Positions 36,551 through 44,320 of a stretch of 64,000 bases of DNA are shown here, in pieces. Source of the DNA: Bacteroidia bacterium (GTDB lineage: Bacteria; Bacteroidota; Bacteroidia; Flavobacteriales_D; Cryomorphaceae); contig JAUICL010000001.1 in the NCBI GenBank assembly GCA_030427905.1, positions 186,001 through 250,000 on the forward strand. Reading direction: 5' to 3'. The notes beneath the pieces are model-generated. The model had not been told where the DNA came from, ran no database searches, and saw nothing but the letters and a program-made list of their open reading frames with translations. Both the position numbers and the translations under genes were made by a program. Position 1 is the stretch's first letter, and every line of letters starts with the position of its first letter.

Positions 36551-37045
36551 ATGAAGAAGCTGATTTTATTAGCAGTACTTGCCCTTGGGGTAGTGACGCA
36601 AGGAGTAGCTCAAAAACTAGGACACGCTGATTTTCAGGCAATCGTTCAATTGCTTCCGGAAAGAGCTGCAGCAGAGAAAGAAGTACAGGATCTTCAGCAG
36701 AAGCTAGAAGGCAGACTTCTGACCATGCAAGAAACTTACCAATCTAAAGTAGCCGAATTTCAAACGGATACAACGCTTACTGAGTCAATGAGATTGAGTC
36801 TTAGAGATGAAATCGTTGATATGGAAAGACGTATTCAGGAATTTCAGCAAACCGCCTACAACGAAATGGAGGTCAAGCAGAATCAGTTGATGAACAACAT
36901 GATCGAAAAAGTGCGACTTGCATCTGTAGAAGTGGGTAAAGCCAACGACTTCACGTACATCTTTGACTCTTCGGCTAGTGGTGGATTGCTCTACGCTGGC
37001 GGAGAAGACGTAACTGGACTTGTAAAAACTCACCTTGGAATTTAA
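36551..37045 (+). CDS. Second OmpH/Skp-family periplasmic chaperone
   Basis: 164 residues, a paralogue of the preceding gene: a signal peptide ending GVAQ, KLGHADFQAIVQLLPE as the first strand and helix, a coiled coil (about 40-115) and the NDFTYIFDSSASGG closing strand. It lacks the acidic/Ser tail of its neighbour. Tandem ompH genes after bamA are usual in Flavobacteriia. A strong terminator follows. Confidence 0.93.
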   Translation: MKKLILLAVLALGVVTQGVAQKLGHADFQAIVQLLPERAAAEKEVQDLQQKLEGRLLTMQETYQSKVAEFQTDTTLTESMRLSLRDEIVDMERRIQEFQQTAYNEMEVKQNQLMNNMIEKVRLASVEVGKANDFTYIFDSSASGGLLYAGGEDVTGLVKTHLGI

Positions 37046-37071
37046 TTCTTAGGAAAGAACTTTAAAAAGAG

Positions 37072-37099
37072 AAAACATCCCTATTTTGGGATGTTTTTT
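37072..37099 (+). terminator. Intrinsic terminator after ompH
   Basis: A 10-bp perfect stem (AAAACATCCC / GGGATGTTTT) with a TATTTT loop and a T6 run. It ends only 5 nt before the murI ATG. Confidence 0.92.
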
Positions 37100-37104
37100 C
37101 GTTT

Positions 37105-37911
37105 ATGGGTGACTCTAGACCAATAGGAATTTTTGACTCCGGAATCGGAGGGCTCACGGTAGCTTCGGCCATAGCGCGCAAGATGCCGAATGAGCGTTTG
37201 GTGTACTTTGGCGATACAGCTCATTTGCCTTATGGAGAAAAGTCAGCATCGGCTATTCGCGATTATTCCGAGCGCATCTTTCACTTCCTGAAAGAAAAGA
37301 ATTGCAAGGCCATTGTTATTGCATGTAACAGTGCCTCGGCAGTAGCCACCCAGCGGGTTAAAAAGCTTGCCGGCAAGGATATCCCCGTGATCAACGTTAT
37401 CGACCCCACTTCAAAGCACGTAGCGAATCTTTATCAAAACGAGAAGGTTGGTCTAATTGCGACGAAAGCCACGGTAAATAGTCGGATTTATGCCAAGCGA
37501 ATCGGCAAGCTAAACGAAAGCCTAAAAGTGACCATGTTGGCTACTCCGCTTCTTGTCGGGATGATTGAAGAAGGATACTTCAACAACAACATCTCACAAG
37601 CCATTATCAACGATTACCTCAGCAGATCTAATTTGAAGGGCATTCGGGCTCTGATACTCGGCTGCACCCATTTTCCGCTAATCAAGAATGAAGTAGCCAG
37701 CTTTTACAAAGGCTCTGTAGACGTAATCGATTCAACCGAAATAGTGGCTCAATACACCGCCAACGTTCTTAAAAAGCGGAATTTGCTTCACTCCGGAACC
37801 CCTAGAAACCATCATTTCTACGTTTCCGATCTTACACCATCTTTCGGAAAAAGCACCAAGATATTCTTCGGAAAAGAATTGAAGCTCGAAAAAAAGAGCC
37901 TCAAGGCTTAA
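37105..37911 (+). CDS. murI: Glutamate racemase
   Basis: 268 residues. The catalytic pair Cys74 (ACNSASA) and Cys187 (GCTHFPL) and the DSGIGGLTV loop (11-19) are intact. It makes D-glutamate for peptidoglycan. Its start lies 5 nt after the ompH terminator, so it should need a separate promoter; the only TA-rich candidate sits in the terminator loop. The stop shares TTAA with the convergent gamma-carbonic-anhydrase gene. Confidence 0.96.
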   Translation: MGDSRPIGIFDSGIGGLTVASAIARKMPNERLVYFGDTAHLPYGEKSASAIRDYSERIFHFLKEKNCKAIVIACNSASAVATQRVKKLAGKDIPVINVIDPTSKHVANLYQNEKVGLIATKATVNSRIYAKRIGKLNESLKVTMLATPLLVGMIEEGYFNNNISQAIINDYLSRSNLKGIRALILGCTHFPLIKNEVASFYKGSVDVIDSTEIVAQYTANVLKKRNLLHSGTPRNHHFYVSDLTPSFGKSTKIFFGKELKLEKKSLKA

Positions 37912-38435
37912 CGATACCAGGAAGCATAGTGTACGTAGCCTGCGGCCATCTGCTTCATCTGTTCGATGGATTGCTGACTGTCCAAAACTTTCACTTGCTT
38001 GGCGGGAACCCCGGCCCAGATAGTGTTCGGCGGTATCAACGTATTTTCTAAAACCACAGCTCCGGCAGCCACAATAGCTCCCGTACCTACTTTAGCATTG
38101 TCCAAGACGATAGAGCCCATCCCAATCAAAGCATAGTCTTCTACTTGACATCCGTGTACAATAGCGCGATGTCCGATGGTAACACCTCTGCCTATTTCAA
38201 CAACGCTCTTTCCGGTAGTGGTGTGAACTACTGCTCCATCTTGAACATTAGACTCATCGCCAATGTGAATATGTCCAACATCGCCACGCAAAACGGCTTG
38301 ATACCAAATGCTACAACGCTCGCCTAAAACGACTTCTCCCACTAAAGTCGCGTTGGGTGCAACCCAAGTATTGCGCCCAATAGTGGGAGAAACGCCGTTT
38401 AGTGATTTGATCTCTGGCTTATTCACAGACTCCAT
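37908..38435 (-). CDS. Gamma-carbonic-anhydrase-family hexapeptide protein
   Basis: About 175 residues forming a left-handed beta-helix of hexapeptide repeats (PNATLVGEVVLGERC..., AIVAAGAVVLENTLIPPNTIWAGVPAK). The three zinc-site His residues of the family appear in VVHTT and IGHRAIVHG. It may hydrate CO2 or serve another acyltransferase-like role; many close homologues are uncharacterised. The ATG at 38435 is preferred because it matches the usual N-terminus and reduces overlap with the upstream gene; an ATG at 38462 is the alternative. It overlaps the metal-binding gene upstream and so may be last in the metal operon. Confidence 0.87.
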   Translation of the reverse strand: MESVNKPEIKSLNGVSPTIGRNTWVAPNATLVGEVVLGERCSIWYQAVLRGDVGHIHIGDESNVQDGAVVHTTTGKSVVEIGRGVTIGHRAIVHGCQVEDYALIGMGSIVLDNAKVGTGAIVAAGAVVLENTLIPPNTIWAGVPAKQVKVLDSQQSIEQMKQMAAGYVHYASWYR

Positions 38436-38757
38436 CGGCTTTGCAGCAACCGTGAAGCGCATCGTAAGCTTCCTTAGTAGGCTTCATATCATCGGCCACA
38501 TAGCCAAGCTTGGTAATCGCTTCTTTCACTTCCTGCTCCGTGATTTTGCTGTCGTTGTACTTCACATAAATCTTGTTGGCTTTTACATCTACACGCACCG
38601 TTTTGATGCCTTCGGTGTACGCCAGACCTTTTTCAATCGTATTCTTACACATTCCGCATACGATCGAAGATGACACTTCCATTTCAACATTACCGCCACT
38701 TGCGTAGGTCGATAAGCTGATTCCAAATACCATAAGTAATAGTGCTAACTTTTTCAT
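38419..38757 (-). CDS. Secreted heavy-metal-associated (HMA) domain protein
   Basis: 112 residues: a signal peptide ending TYAS, then a ferredoxin-like HMA domain with the metal site Cys34-Gly-Met-Cys37, followed by a C-terminal Cys cluster (GCCKADGVC). HMA domains with CxxC carry Cu(I) or similar soft metals. Here it is exported, so it would act in the periplasm. It overlaps the end of the TonB receptor gene by 4 bp, which ties it to metal uptake through that receptor. Confidence 0.88.
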   Translation of the reverse strand: MKKLALLLMVFGISLSTYASGGNVEMEVSSSIVCGMCKNTIEKGLAYTEGIKTVRVDVKANKIYVKYNDSKITEQEVKEAITKLGYVADDMKPTKEAYDALHGCCKADGVCE

Positions 38758-40982
38758 TTCTCGTTGTTTTTCAATTTAAGTTTATATCTAATTCCTCCAT
38801 AAATGACCCTTCCATTTAGTGGGCCATAAATCATTGTTGCATCAAAGTGCGATCCAAAGGGATTCTCAGCGTCTACGATCGCATCTTCTTGAATAAAGTT
38901 ACCCAAGTTTTCAGCCCCAACATAGACTTCAAGATCACCAAATATTCTCGTGATCTGGCCATTCACTAGGAAAAAAGTTTCTGATTTTTCTCCAAGTTGA
39001 AATTCCTCTGGATTGCTAGCTGTACTTGGTAGTCTCGACATCCCGTAGTAATTTCCAGTTAGATCGAAATACCACTTTCCTTGGGGCGTTGTGTAACCGA
39101 TATTGAGCAAGGCACGGTGCTCCGGAATAAGCGGCGATTTGAGTTTTCCACCAATATAGTCGGTCTCTACAATCTGATACTTATACGACGCTTTCACAGC
39201 CAAGCCCTTTAGCACTTCCACCTGAAAATCTCCTTGAAAACTATGGGCAGTTGACTCTCCATCCAAATTGTAGAATCTGAGTTGTTGCGGATCAAAATCA
39301 CGGTCGGCCACCAATTGATTCTCAAAAAAGGTGAAGTAGTAGTTGAAATTCAGCACAGCTTCACCAGCCAATAGGTTGAACTTCTTCAAGAAGGACCCAC
39401 CAAAATTCCAGGACTTTTCTCGATCGAGATCTTCCTGAATGGAAATGACCCGAGAGCTGGCAAACATTCCCAATTGATCGGCAAATACATTGGGCGTTCT
39501 GAATCCGCTACCAGCAGAAAACCGCACGGTGGTTAATGGCTGCAAATTGTACTTTAAATGCACCCTTGGCGTAAACTCGGTACCGTAGATATTGTGCTCA
39601 TCGAGCCTTACTCCTATAACCGTTGAAAATCGCGGTCTATCATAGTTATACTCCGCCAAAACACCTGGCACACGCTCTATACGGCGTCGTTCTGCTAAAC
39701 CGTCCTTGTCATAAAATTCGGAGATATCGTCGTAGACAAACTGTCCACCTAGATTGAATGTATGATCAGAAAACTGGTTGGTTTTTGTGGTCCAAATAGC
39801 TGTGAACCTGGCGCTCTCCTGAAGCCCACTATACGGGTTATTCCCAAAGTAGGCATCCACATCTGTACGCACGTATTTCGCGCGCAGTCCCAGGCTTTGG
39901 TCTTCTCTCTTCTTAGATAGAATACCCATTTTCCAGATGGCTTCTGCATGCTCTACATCCATACCAAATCCGTAAAAGTTTGCCGTTCCGTAGTCCCGGT
40001 TGTGGTCATATCCAACCTGGCCAGAGTTGCGCTCTTCATTAATATACCTCAACATAATCTGGCTGCGCAGGTACTCGCCTTTGTACTTCCAGCGATTCAT
40101 AATGTTGTAGCTGTTTCGTGTGGGCATATCCAGGAAGCCGTCCTTATTATTGTCTACTTCCTTTTGCTGGTCGGCATAGTTCACAAATAAAGCTGTAGAC
40201 CACTTGTCATTAATAGGCTGTGTCCAAATAACATTCCCTTCATAACGGGACTGGTTGTTGGCGAAAAAATCCAGGTGGATTTCGGGTTCCGTATCTGGTT
40301 TAATGTATTCCACATTTATTTGGCCAGTCATGCTCTCGTACCCGTTTTGCACCGTACCAACTCCTTTTGTAAGCTGCACTGAAGAAAGCCAGGGTCCCGG
40401 GATTTGATCAAATGCGAGTACATTGCTCAAGCCTCTTGAAAAAGCCACATTTTCAAAAAGGTTCTGAACGTAGATCCCATCGAGCCCCAACATTTGGATT
40501 TTTCGTGTTCCAGTGATTGCATCGTTCATCACCACATCTACTGATGCCGATGTCTCAAAACTTTCAGAGAGATTGCAACACGCTGCCTTTCGCAAAACGG
40601 CTCTGTTGATCTCTTCGGTATTGAGTTTTGTTGCGGCCGATACCGAAAAGGCATCCTTTCTCTCTTCAACAACAAACTCATCCATATCGATCGAGGAAGA
40701 AAGTTGCACATCGAGCATTCCTGGCCCTTGAACCTGAAGAGTGTCTGAATTGTACCCCACAAAACTGATAATCAGCATGGCGGGTAGTTCACGGGGCAAA
40801 TCGATTTCGAATTGCCCGTTTTCATCCGAAAAAGCTCCGCTGCTAGCGCCCTGCCAATACACATTCGCGCCAACAATTAGCTCTTTCGAGTTTTTGTCTT
40901 TGATCGTACCTTTTACCGTCTGCGCACCAGCAGCGCTAAAAAAGCCAAAGAAGATTAGTAATAGAAAATATTTTGTGTTCAC
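38754..40982 (-). CDS. TonB-dependent receptor, probable metal (copper) transporter
   Basis: 742 residues: a signal peptide ending AGAQ, a carboxypeptidase-regulatory-like domain (about 22-98), a plug (about 110-215) and a barrel. The plug holds an unusual Cys pair (Cys135-Cys136 in KAACCNLSESFETS) that could bind a soft metal on the way through. It is co-transcribed with an exported HMA protein (4-bp overlap) and an upstream HYC_CC_PP protein (43 nt), both Cys-rich. Copper or a similar ion is the likely cargo, from context rather than proof. Confidence 0.9.
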   Translation of the reverse strand: MNTKYFLLLIFFGFFSAAGAQTVKGTIKDKNSKELIVGANVYWQGASSGAFSDENGQFEIDLPRELPAMLIISFVGYNSDTLQVQGPGMLDVQLSSSIDMDEFVVEERKDAFSVSAATKLNTEEINRAVLRKAACCNLSESFETSASVDVVMNDAITGTRKIQMLGLDGIYVQNLFENVAFSRGLSNVLAFDQIPGPWLSSVQLTKGVGTVQNGYESMTGQINVEYIKPDTEPEIHLDFFANNQSRYEGNVIWTQPINDKWSTALFVNYADQQKEVDNNKDGFLDMPTRNSYNIMNRWKYKGEYLRSQIMLRYINEERNSGQVGYDHNRDYGTANFYGFGMDVEHAEAIWKMGILSKKREDQSLGLRAKYVRTDVDAYFGNNPYSGLQESARFTAIWTTKTNQFSDHTFNLGGQFVYDDISEFYDKDGLAERRRIERVPGVLAEYNYDRPRFSTVIGVRLDEHNIYGTEFTPRVHLKYNLQPLTTVRFSAGSGFRTPNVFADQLGMFASSRVISIQEDLDREKSWNFGGSFLKKFNLLAGEAVLNFNYYFTFFENQLVADRDFDPQQLRFYNLDGESTAHSFQGDFQVEVLKGLAVKASYKYQIVETDYIGGKLKSPLIPEHRALLNIGYTTPQGKWYFDLTGNYYGMSRLPSTASNPEEFQLGEKSETFFLVNGQITRIFGDLEVYVGAENLGNFIQEDAIVDAENPFGSHFDATMIYGPLNGRVIYGGIRYKLKLKNNEK

Positions 40983-41025
40983 ATGTTTGATTTTTAGATA
41001 GTTAGTTAATGCAACTACCTATAAA

Positions 41026-41454
41026 TCAAATTGTCCACTTAGAAATTGAAGTTAGAATCTGGCGACCTGAGGGCTTGGGCGGCCCAGTAGAAGGTGGCCA
41101 AATATTCTGCTTTTCCGATTCAAATACGATGTAGCGGAAATCATGCGTTTCGGTGAAAGGTGGTACCGCAACAAAATCGAGATCCGAACTCTGAGAAATA
41201 AAGTTGAAGGTCTTTGAAATGGTCTGAAAATCGCAACAGGCAGATTTTTCAATCCCGAAACTTTCAACATCCAGCTCACAACACGTATCAAACTCGCCTA
41301 CAGCTACCTTTTTTTGTCCAGTGGCATCGCAAGACATGGTGTTGATGGAAACAAAACTCGCCTGCATGGACAGTGCCAATGCCAAAACCACAGCAATTGC
41401 TGATGATAGAACAAGTTTTATTTTTTCAATCGAGTTCAATGCGGTGTCGTGCAT
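41026..41454 (-). CDS. HYC_CC_PP-family protein
   Basis: 142 residues. An uncleaved or signal-like hydrophobic segment (about 12-33) is followed by a Cys motif (SCDATGQKK), two Cys-Cys pairs (TCCELD and ACCDF) and a terminal Pro-Pro segment (GPPKPSGR). This matches the small HYC_CC_PP family that accompanies certain TonB receptors in Bacteroidota. It is first in the operon with the metal receptor and HMA protein. It may pass metal between them (inference). Its -7 box TACTTTTG at 41469-41476 abuts the box of the divergent nfu gene. Confidence 0.78.
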   Translation of the reverse strand: MHDTALNSIEKIKLVLSSAIAVVLALALSMQASFVSINTMSCDATGQKKVAVGEFDTCCELDVESFGIEKSACCDFQTISKTFNFISQSSDLDFVAVPPFTETHDFRYIVFESEKQNIWPPSTGPPKPSGRQILTSISKWTI

Positions 41455-41460
41455 TCAGTT

Positions 41461-41476
41461 TAACTTTGCAAAAGTA
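41461..41476. promoter_or_regulatory. Face-to-face exact -7 boxes: nfu versus metal operon
   Basis: TAACTTTG (41461-41468, plus) and TACTTTTG (41469-41476, minus) touch without a gap. The two start sites would lie inside each other's promoter, so the Fe-S scaffold gene and the metal-uptake operon cannot both initiate at the same moment. Confidence 0.55.
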
Positions 41477-41493
41477 CAAATTATTGTGTTGAT

Positions 41494-42099
41494 ATGTTTC
41501 CAACTACCTTATATGCCGAGCTGACTCCCAATCCTAATACGATGAAATTCGTTTCAGACAGAGTCATATTCAAATCAAATTTTCCGGCAGAATACAAATC
41601 GGCGGCCGAAGCGAAAGACTCGTCAAATCTAGCTTTGGAACTTTTCAATTTTCCGTTTGTGACTGGGGTTTTCATCGCATCCACTTTTGTGACGATTACA
41701 AAAAGTGGAGATGTCAGTTGGGATCTGATCACTTTCGAGCTTCGCGAGTTTGTGCGCACTTACTTACTGAAAAACGAATTTGCCGTAGAAAAAGCACCCG
41801 AATTGAGTGAAGGTGGAGTGGAAAGCTCATCAACCGAAGTCAAGAAACCTAGAAATCTTACCCCATCCGAATTTGACAACGCGATTGAGGGTATTCTCCA
41901 CGAGTACGTAAAGCCAGCCGTAGAAAGTGATGGTGGCGCCATTGACTTTGTTTCATTCCACGAAGGCACTGTTACCGTGCAGCTCCGCGGCTCTTGCTCT
42001 GGTTGTCCAAGCTCTACTGTCACGTTGAAAGACGGTATTGAAAAGCTCCTAAAAGCGGAGATTCCAGAAGTAAAAGAAGTGGTAGCCGAGTCGGTTTAA
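41494..42099 (+). CDS. NifU-like Fe-S scaffold (Nfu)
   Basis: 201 residues with the two-domain Nfu architecture: an N-terminal Nfu domain (about 5-92, starting YAELTPNPNTMKFV) and a C-terminal NifU domain with the cluster-binding CSGC (168-171) and CPSS. It would carry 4Fe-4S clusters to target proteins. It diverges from the HYC_CC_PP/TonB metal operon over abutting promoters. The stop shares TTAA with the convergent DinB gene. Confidence 0.93.
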   Translation: MFPTTLYAELTPNPNTMKFVSDRVIFKSNFPAEYKSAAEAKDSSNLALELFNFPFVTGVFIASTFVTITKSGDVSWDLITFELREFVRTYLLKNEFAVEKAPELSEGGVESSSTEVKKPRNLTPSEFDNAIEGILHEYVKPAVESDGGAIDFVSFHEGTVTVQLRGSCSGCPSSTVTLKDGIEKLLKAEIPEVKEVVAESV

Positions 42100-42632
42100 G
42101 ACAAGTCGTACCGCTCTTGGATAATGCCCAGATGGTGTAGGTTGTGTCCGGGAATAACATATAGAATAGCGCCAATGGTAATGTGATTTCCATTGGTGAT
42201 TCCCGCTTTGGCAAAGTCGCTTTCAGTAAAACTGCGAAACAAAGCCCGGGTAGAGTTTCTCAAGTACTTCCACTCCGCTTCTAATTCTTCGAGCTTTCGT
42301 TCGTTGGCCCGCGAGGCTACTACGTACGCGTCGTGATCAAACCCTTGGATTGACTGCTTCTCGCCACGGGCTATCATCAGTGCCCGACTTGTGAAAATCC
42401 GTTCCACATCCATGCAATGCTGTATTACTTCTTTCACAGTCCATTTACCGGGTGCGTATCCTTTTGTGCTATTGCTATCATTGAGTTTCGAAAAGAGTAT
42501 TCCCATTTCGGCAACATCAGCTTTAAGTACAGTTTCAAAATTTGACGGTTTGATTTTCGCTACATAACCGGCGTAGTAGTCGGCGTAATCACCCTCTGAG
42601 ATGTGAATATTAGAAAGCGAGACAAGTTCCAT
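42096..42632 (-). CDS. DinB-superfamily protein
   Basis: 178 residues forming a four-helix bundle of the DinB/YfiT type. The three metal His residues are recognisable: VIQHCMDVER (helix 2), the FDHDAYV region, and the late HNLHHLGIIQERY motif. Family members are metal-dependent, sometimes thiol or damage-related enzymes; no substrate can be named. A TACTTTTG box (42670-42677) lies 37 nt before the ATG. Confidence 0.87.
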   Translation of the reverse strand: MELVSLSNIHISEGDYADYYAGYVAKIKPSNFETVLKADVAEMGILFSKLNDSNSTKGYAPGKWTVKEVIQHCMDVERIFTSRALMIARGEKQSIQGFDHDAYVVASRANERKLEELEAEWKYLRNSTRALFRSFTESDFAKAGITNGNHITIGAILYVIPGHNLHHLGIIQERYDLS

Positions 42633-42669
42633 TCTTTAACCTTTAGAGCAACATTAAAACTGCATTTAT

Positions 42670-42677
42670 CAAAAGTA
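42670..42677 (-). promoter_or_regulatory. -7 promoter box TACTTTTG of the DinB gene
   Basis: An exact TAnnTTTG match on the minus strand, 37 nt before the start codon at 42632. Confidence 0.5.
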
Positions 42678-42719
42678 CAAGTTAATAGAATCTGGTCTAG
42701 GAAAAGCTCTGTTGAATTG

Positions 42720-42810
42720 GAAATTAAGAATGAAGGACACTATTTAGGTTAAAAACGGTCAACCTATGCTAGGGAATGACTCGCCCTGGTCATTCCAAAT
42801 TCTTAATTTC
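42720..42810. repeat. Nested inverted repeat (outer stem plus two inner hairpins)
   Basis: The outer arms GAAATTAAGAAT (42720-42731) and ATTCTTAATTTC (42799-42810) are perfect 12-bp complements. Inside lie a TAGGTT/AACCTA stem (42745-42766) and a perfect GGAATGAC/GTCATTCC stem (42773-42796). It occupies most of the 212-bp gap between two minus-strand genes. No T run follows on either strand, so it is not a classical terminator. It may be a REP/MITE-like palindrome or a structured RNA. Confidence 0.6.
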
Positions 42811-42844
42811 TGTTATTTCCTGCCCGCTTTGGGCCGCTCAGCTT

Positions 42845-44320
42845 CTAGTAATACGATCTACTCGTTTTCTTGTCTTTTTCAAAAATGGAAATATTCACAC
42901 CAAAATTGATTCGGATGTCATTGGGATTGGAGAAATACATGATGGATGCTTCGCGCTCTCCTGTCTGATCGTCTACCACATTTACTTGAGTCATATTCGC
43001 AAAACGCATATTCTCAGCCATAAAATAAATTACAGCAGGGCCCGATGACAGAGCAATCCCGCCACCAAAACTACCCGTCGCATTCGATCTTTTTGAGTAA
43101 TGAAGACCAAGCTGGATGTTTCGCCAAAACGTATGGTTGTATCCAACAGCAAAGGAGAAAGGCGTTTGACTCTCAAAAACTCCATGCATAGCATTGGCCC
43201 ATACTTTACCTCTCATTTTTTGAGTTTTCAAGAGTTCCCAGCTAGCTGCATATCGCAAGTAACCGTTAATATTTGTCGTAAACTCCTCCTCCGTCTTCTC
43301 AAACTCGTATCGGTCCTCAAGGTCAGAAAGAAGGGAGTCAAGCTCATTTTCCAAGGCATCGTCAAACTCAGAATCTGTTGCGAAGATAAAGTCTGTCAAG
43401 CTAATACCATTGTAAGCAAACTCACCGTTTCCTGTGGTGTAATTGGCCACATCCGATTTCCATTTAATCATTCCAAAGTCATTGGCAGAAAACTCGAGTT
43501 GCAACTTTTCTGTAGGGTGATAAACTAATCCTAGATCTGCGCCAAACCCGTGGTTTTTGAGACCAGATACGTAGGTTTTCATGTCGGAGTGAATAGCCTC
43601 CGAATCTTCATCCATAGCTCCATAAACACCTGCCGTGTTCACCGCAAAAGTTCCGCTCGATGTCATTTGAAAAGTTAGCGGATCGGTGTAAATTTTTAGG
43701 TTCGACGTCTCCGTTTGGATTCTTTCCATACCATATAAGTACTTGGCAGCAATACCAAATGTCCATTTTTCATTAGGAGAAAAGCTATATCCTAAGGTGT
43801 ACTCACGGTAGTGAATTCCATCTAAATTCAATTCACTAAAATCGGCCGTATTATTGTCCAAAGTATTGTTTCCAGTATTCCCATATACCGCTAGAGCAAA
43901 CACATCTCGTGGAATTTTGATACTCGCTTGGGCGCGCTCAGTCGCTCGCACATGAATGTAGTGCTTTTCCTTAAGCTTAAAGCCCACGTGTAGCAATTCA
44001 ACCCCTACTCCTTGACTCGTTTCAGCAAAATCATCGATCTGAGACAGAATGGCTTCTCCACTTAGGGTTGCCACACCTTGCTCGTCAGTAGTCATATACG
44101 CATTCGGGTTATACCAATTGTTGTGGTGACCCACGTAAACTCCACTCAGCGCAGGGATCCCCACGTTCAGTTTTCCAGCTGGGCGGAGCGCTGGGTTGGC
44201 ATAAATGCTTTGAGGGAGCATGTCGAATGCTCCAAGTTGCCCGCTGTGCTGAGCAAGAGTCTGTGCCGGAACCACCCCAATCAAGGCGATCACTACGGCG
44301 AAAAATATCTTAGTTTTCAT
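42845..44320 (-). CDS. DUF5723 outer-membrane barrel-like protein
   Basis: 491 residues: a signal peptide ending TLAQ (about 24), then DUF5723, with the opening FDMLPQSIYANPALRPAG-type segment and a beta-rich body. Amphipathic strands suggest an outer-membrane barrel of the FadL/PorV-like type. A helical acidic insert (about 310-350) is visible. It overlaps the upstream lipoprotein gene by 11 bp, so the two probably act together at the outer membrane. Function unknown. Confidence 0.8.
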   Translation of the reverse strand: MKTKIFFAVVIALIGVVPAQTLAQHSGQLGAFDMLPQSIYANPALRPAGKLNVGIPALSGVYVGHHNNWYNPNAYMTTDEQGVATLSGEAILSQIDDFAETSQGVGVELLHVGFKLKEKHYIHVRATERAQASIKIPRDVFALAVYGNTGNNTLDNNTADFSELNLDGIHYREYTLGYSFSPNEKWTFGIAAKYLYGMERIQTETSNLKIYTDPLTFQMTSSGTFAVNTAGVYGAMDEDSEAIHSDMKTYVSGLKNHGFGADLGLVYHPTEKLQLEFSANDFGMIKWKSDVANYTTGNGEFAYNGISLTDFIFATDSEFDDALENELDSLLSDLEDRYEFEKTEEEFTTNINGYLRYAASWELLKTQKMRGKVWANAMHGVFESQTPFSFAVGYNHTFWRNIQLGLHYSKRSNATGSFGGGIALSSGPAVIYFMAENMRFANMTQVNVVDDQTGEREASIMYFSNPNDIRINFGVNISIFEKDKKTSRSYY

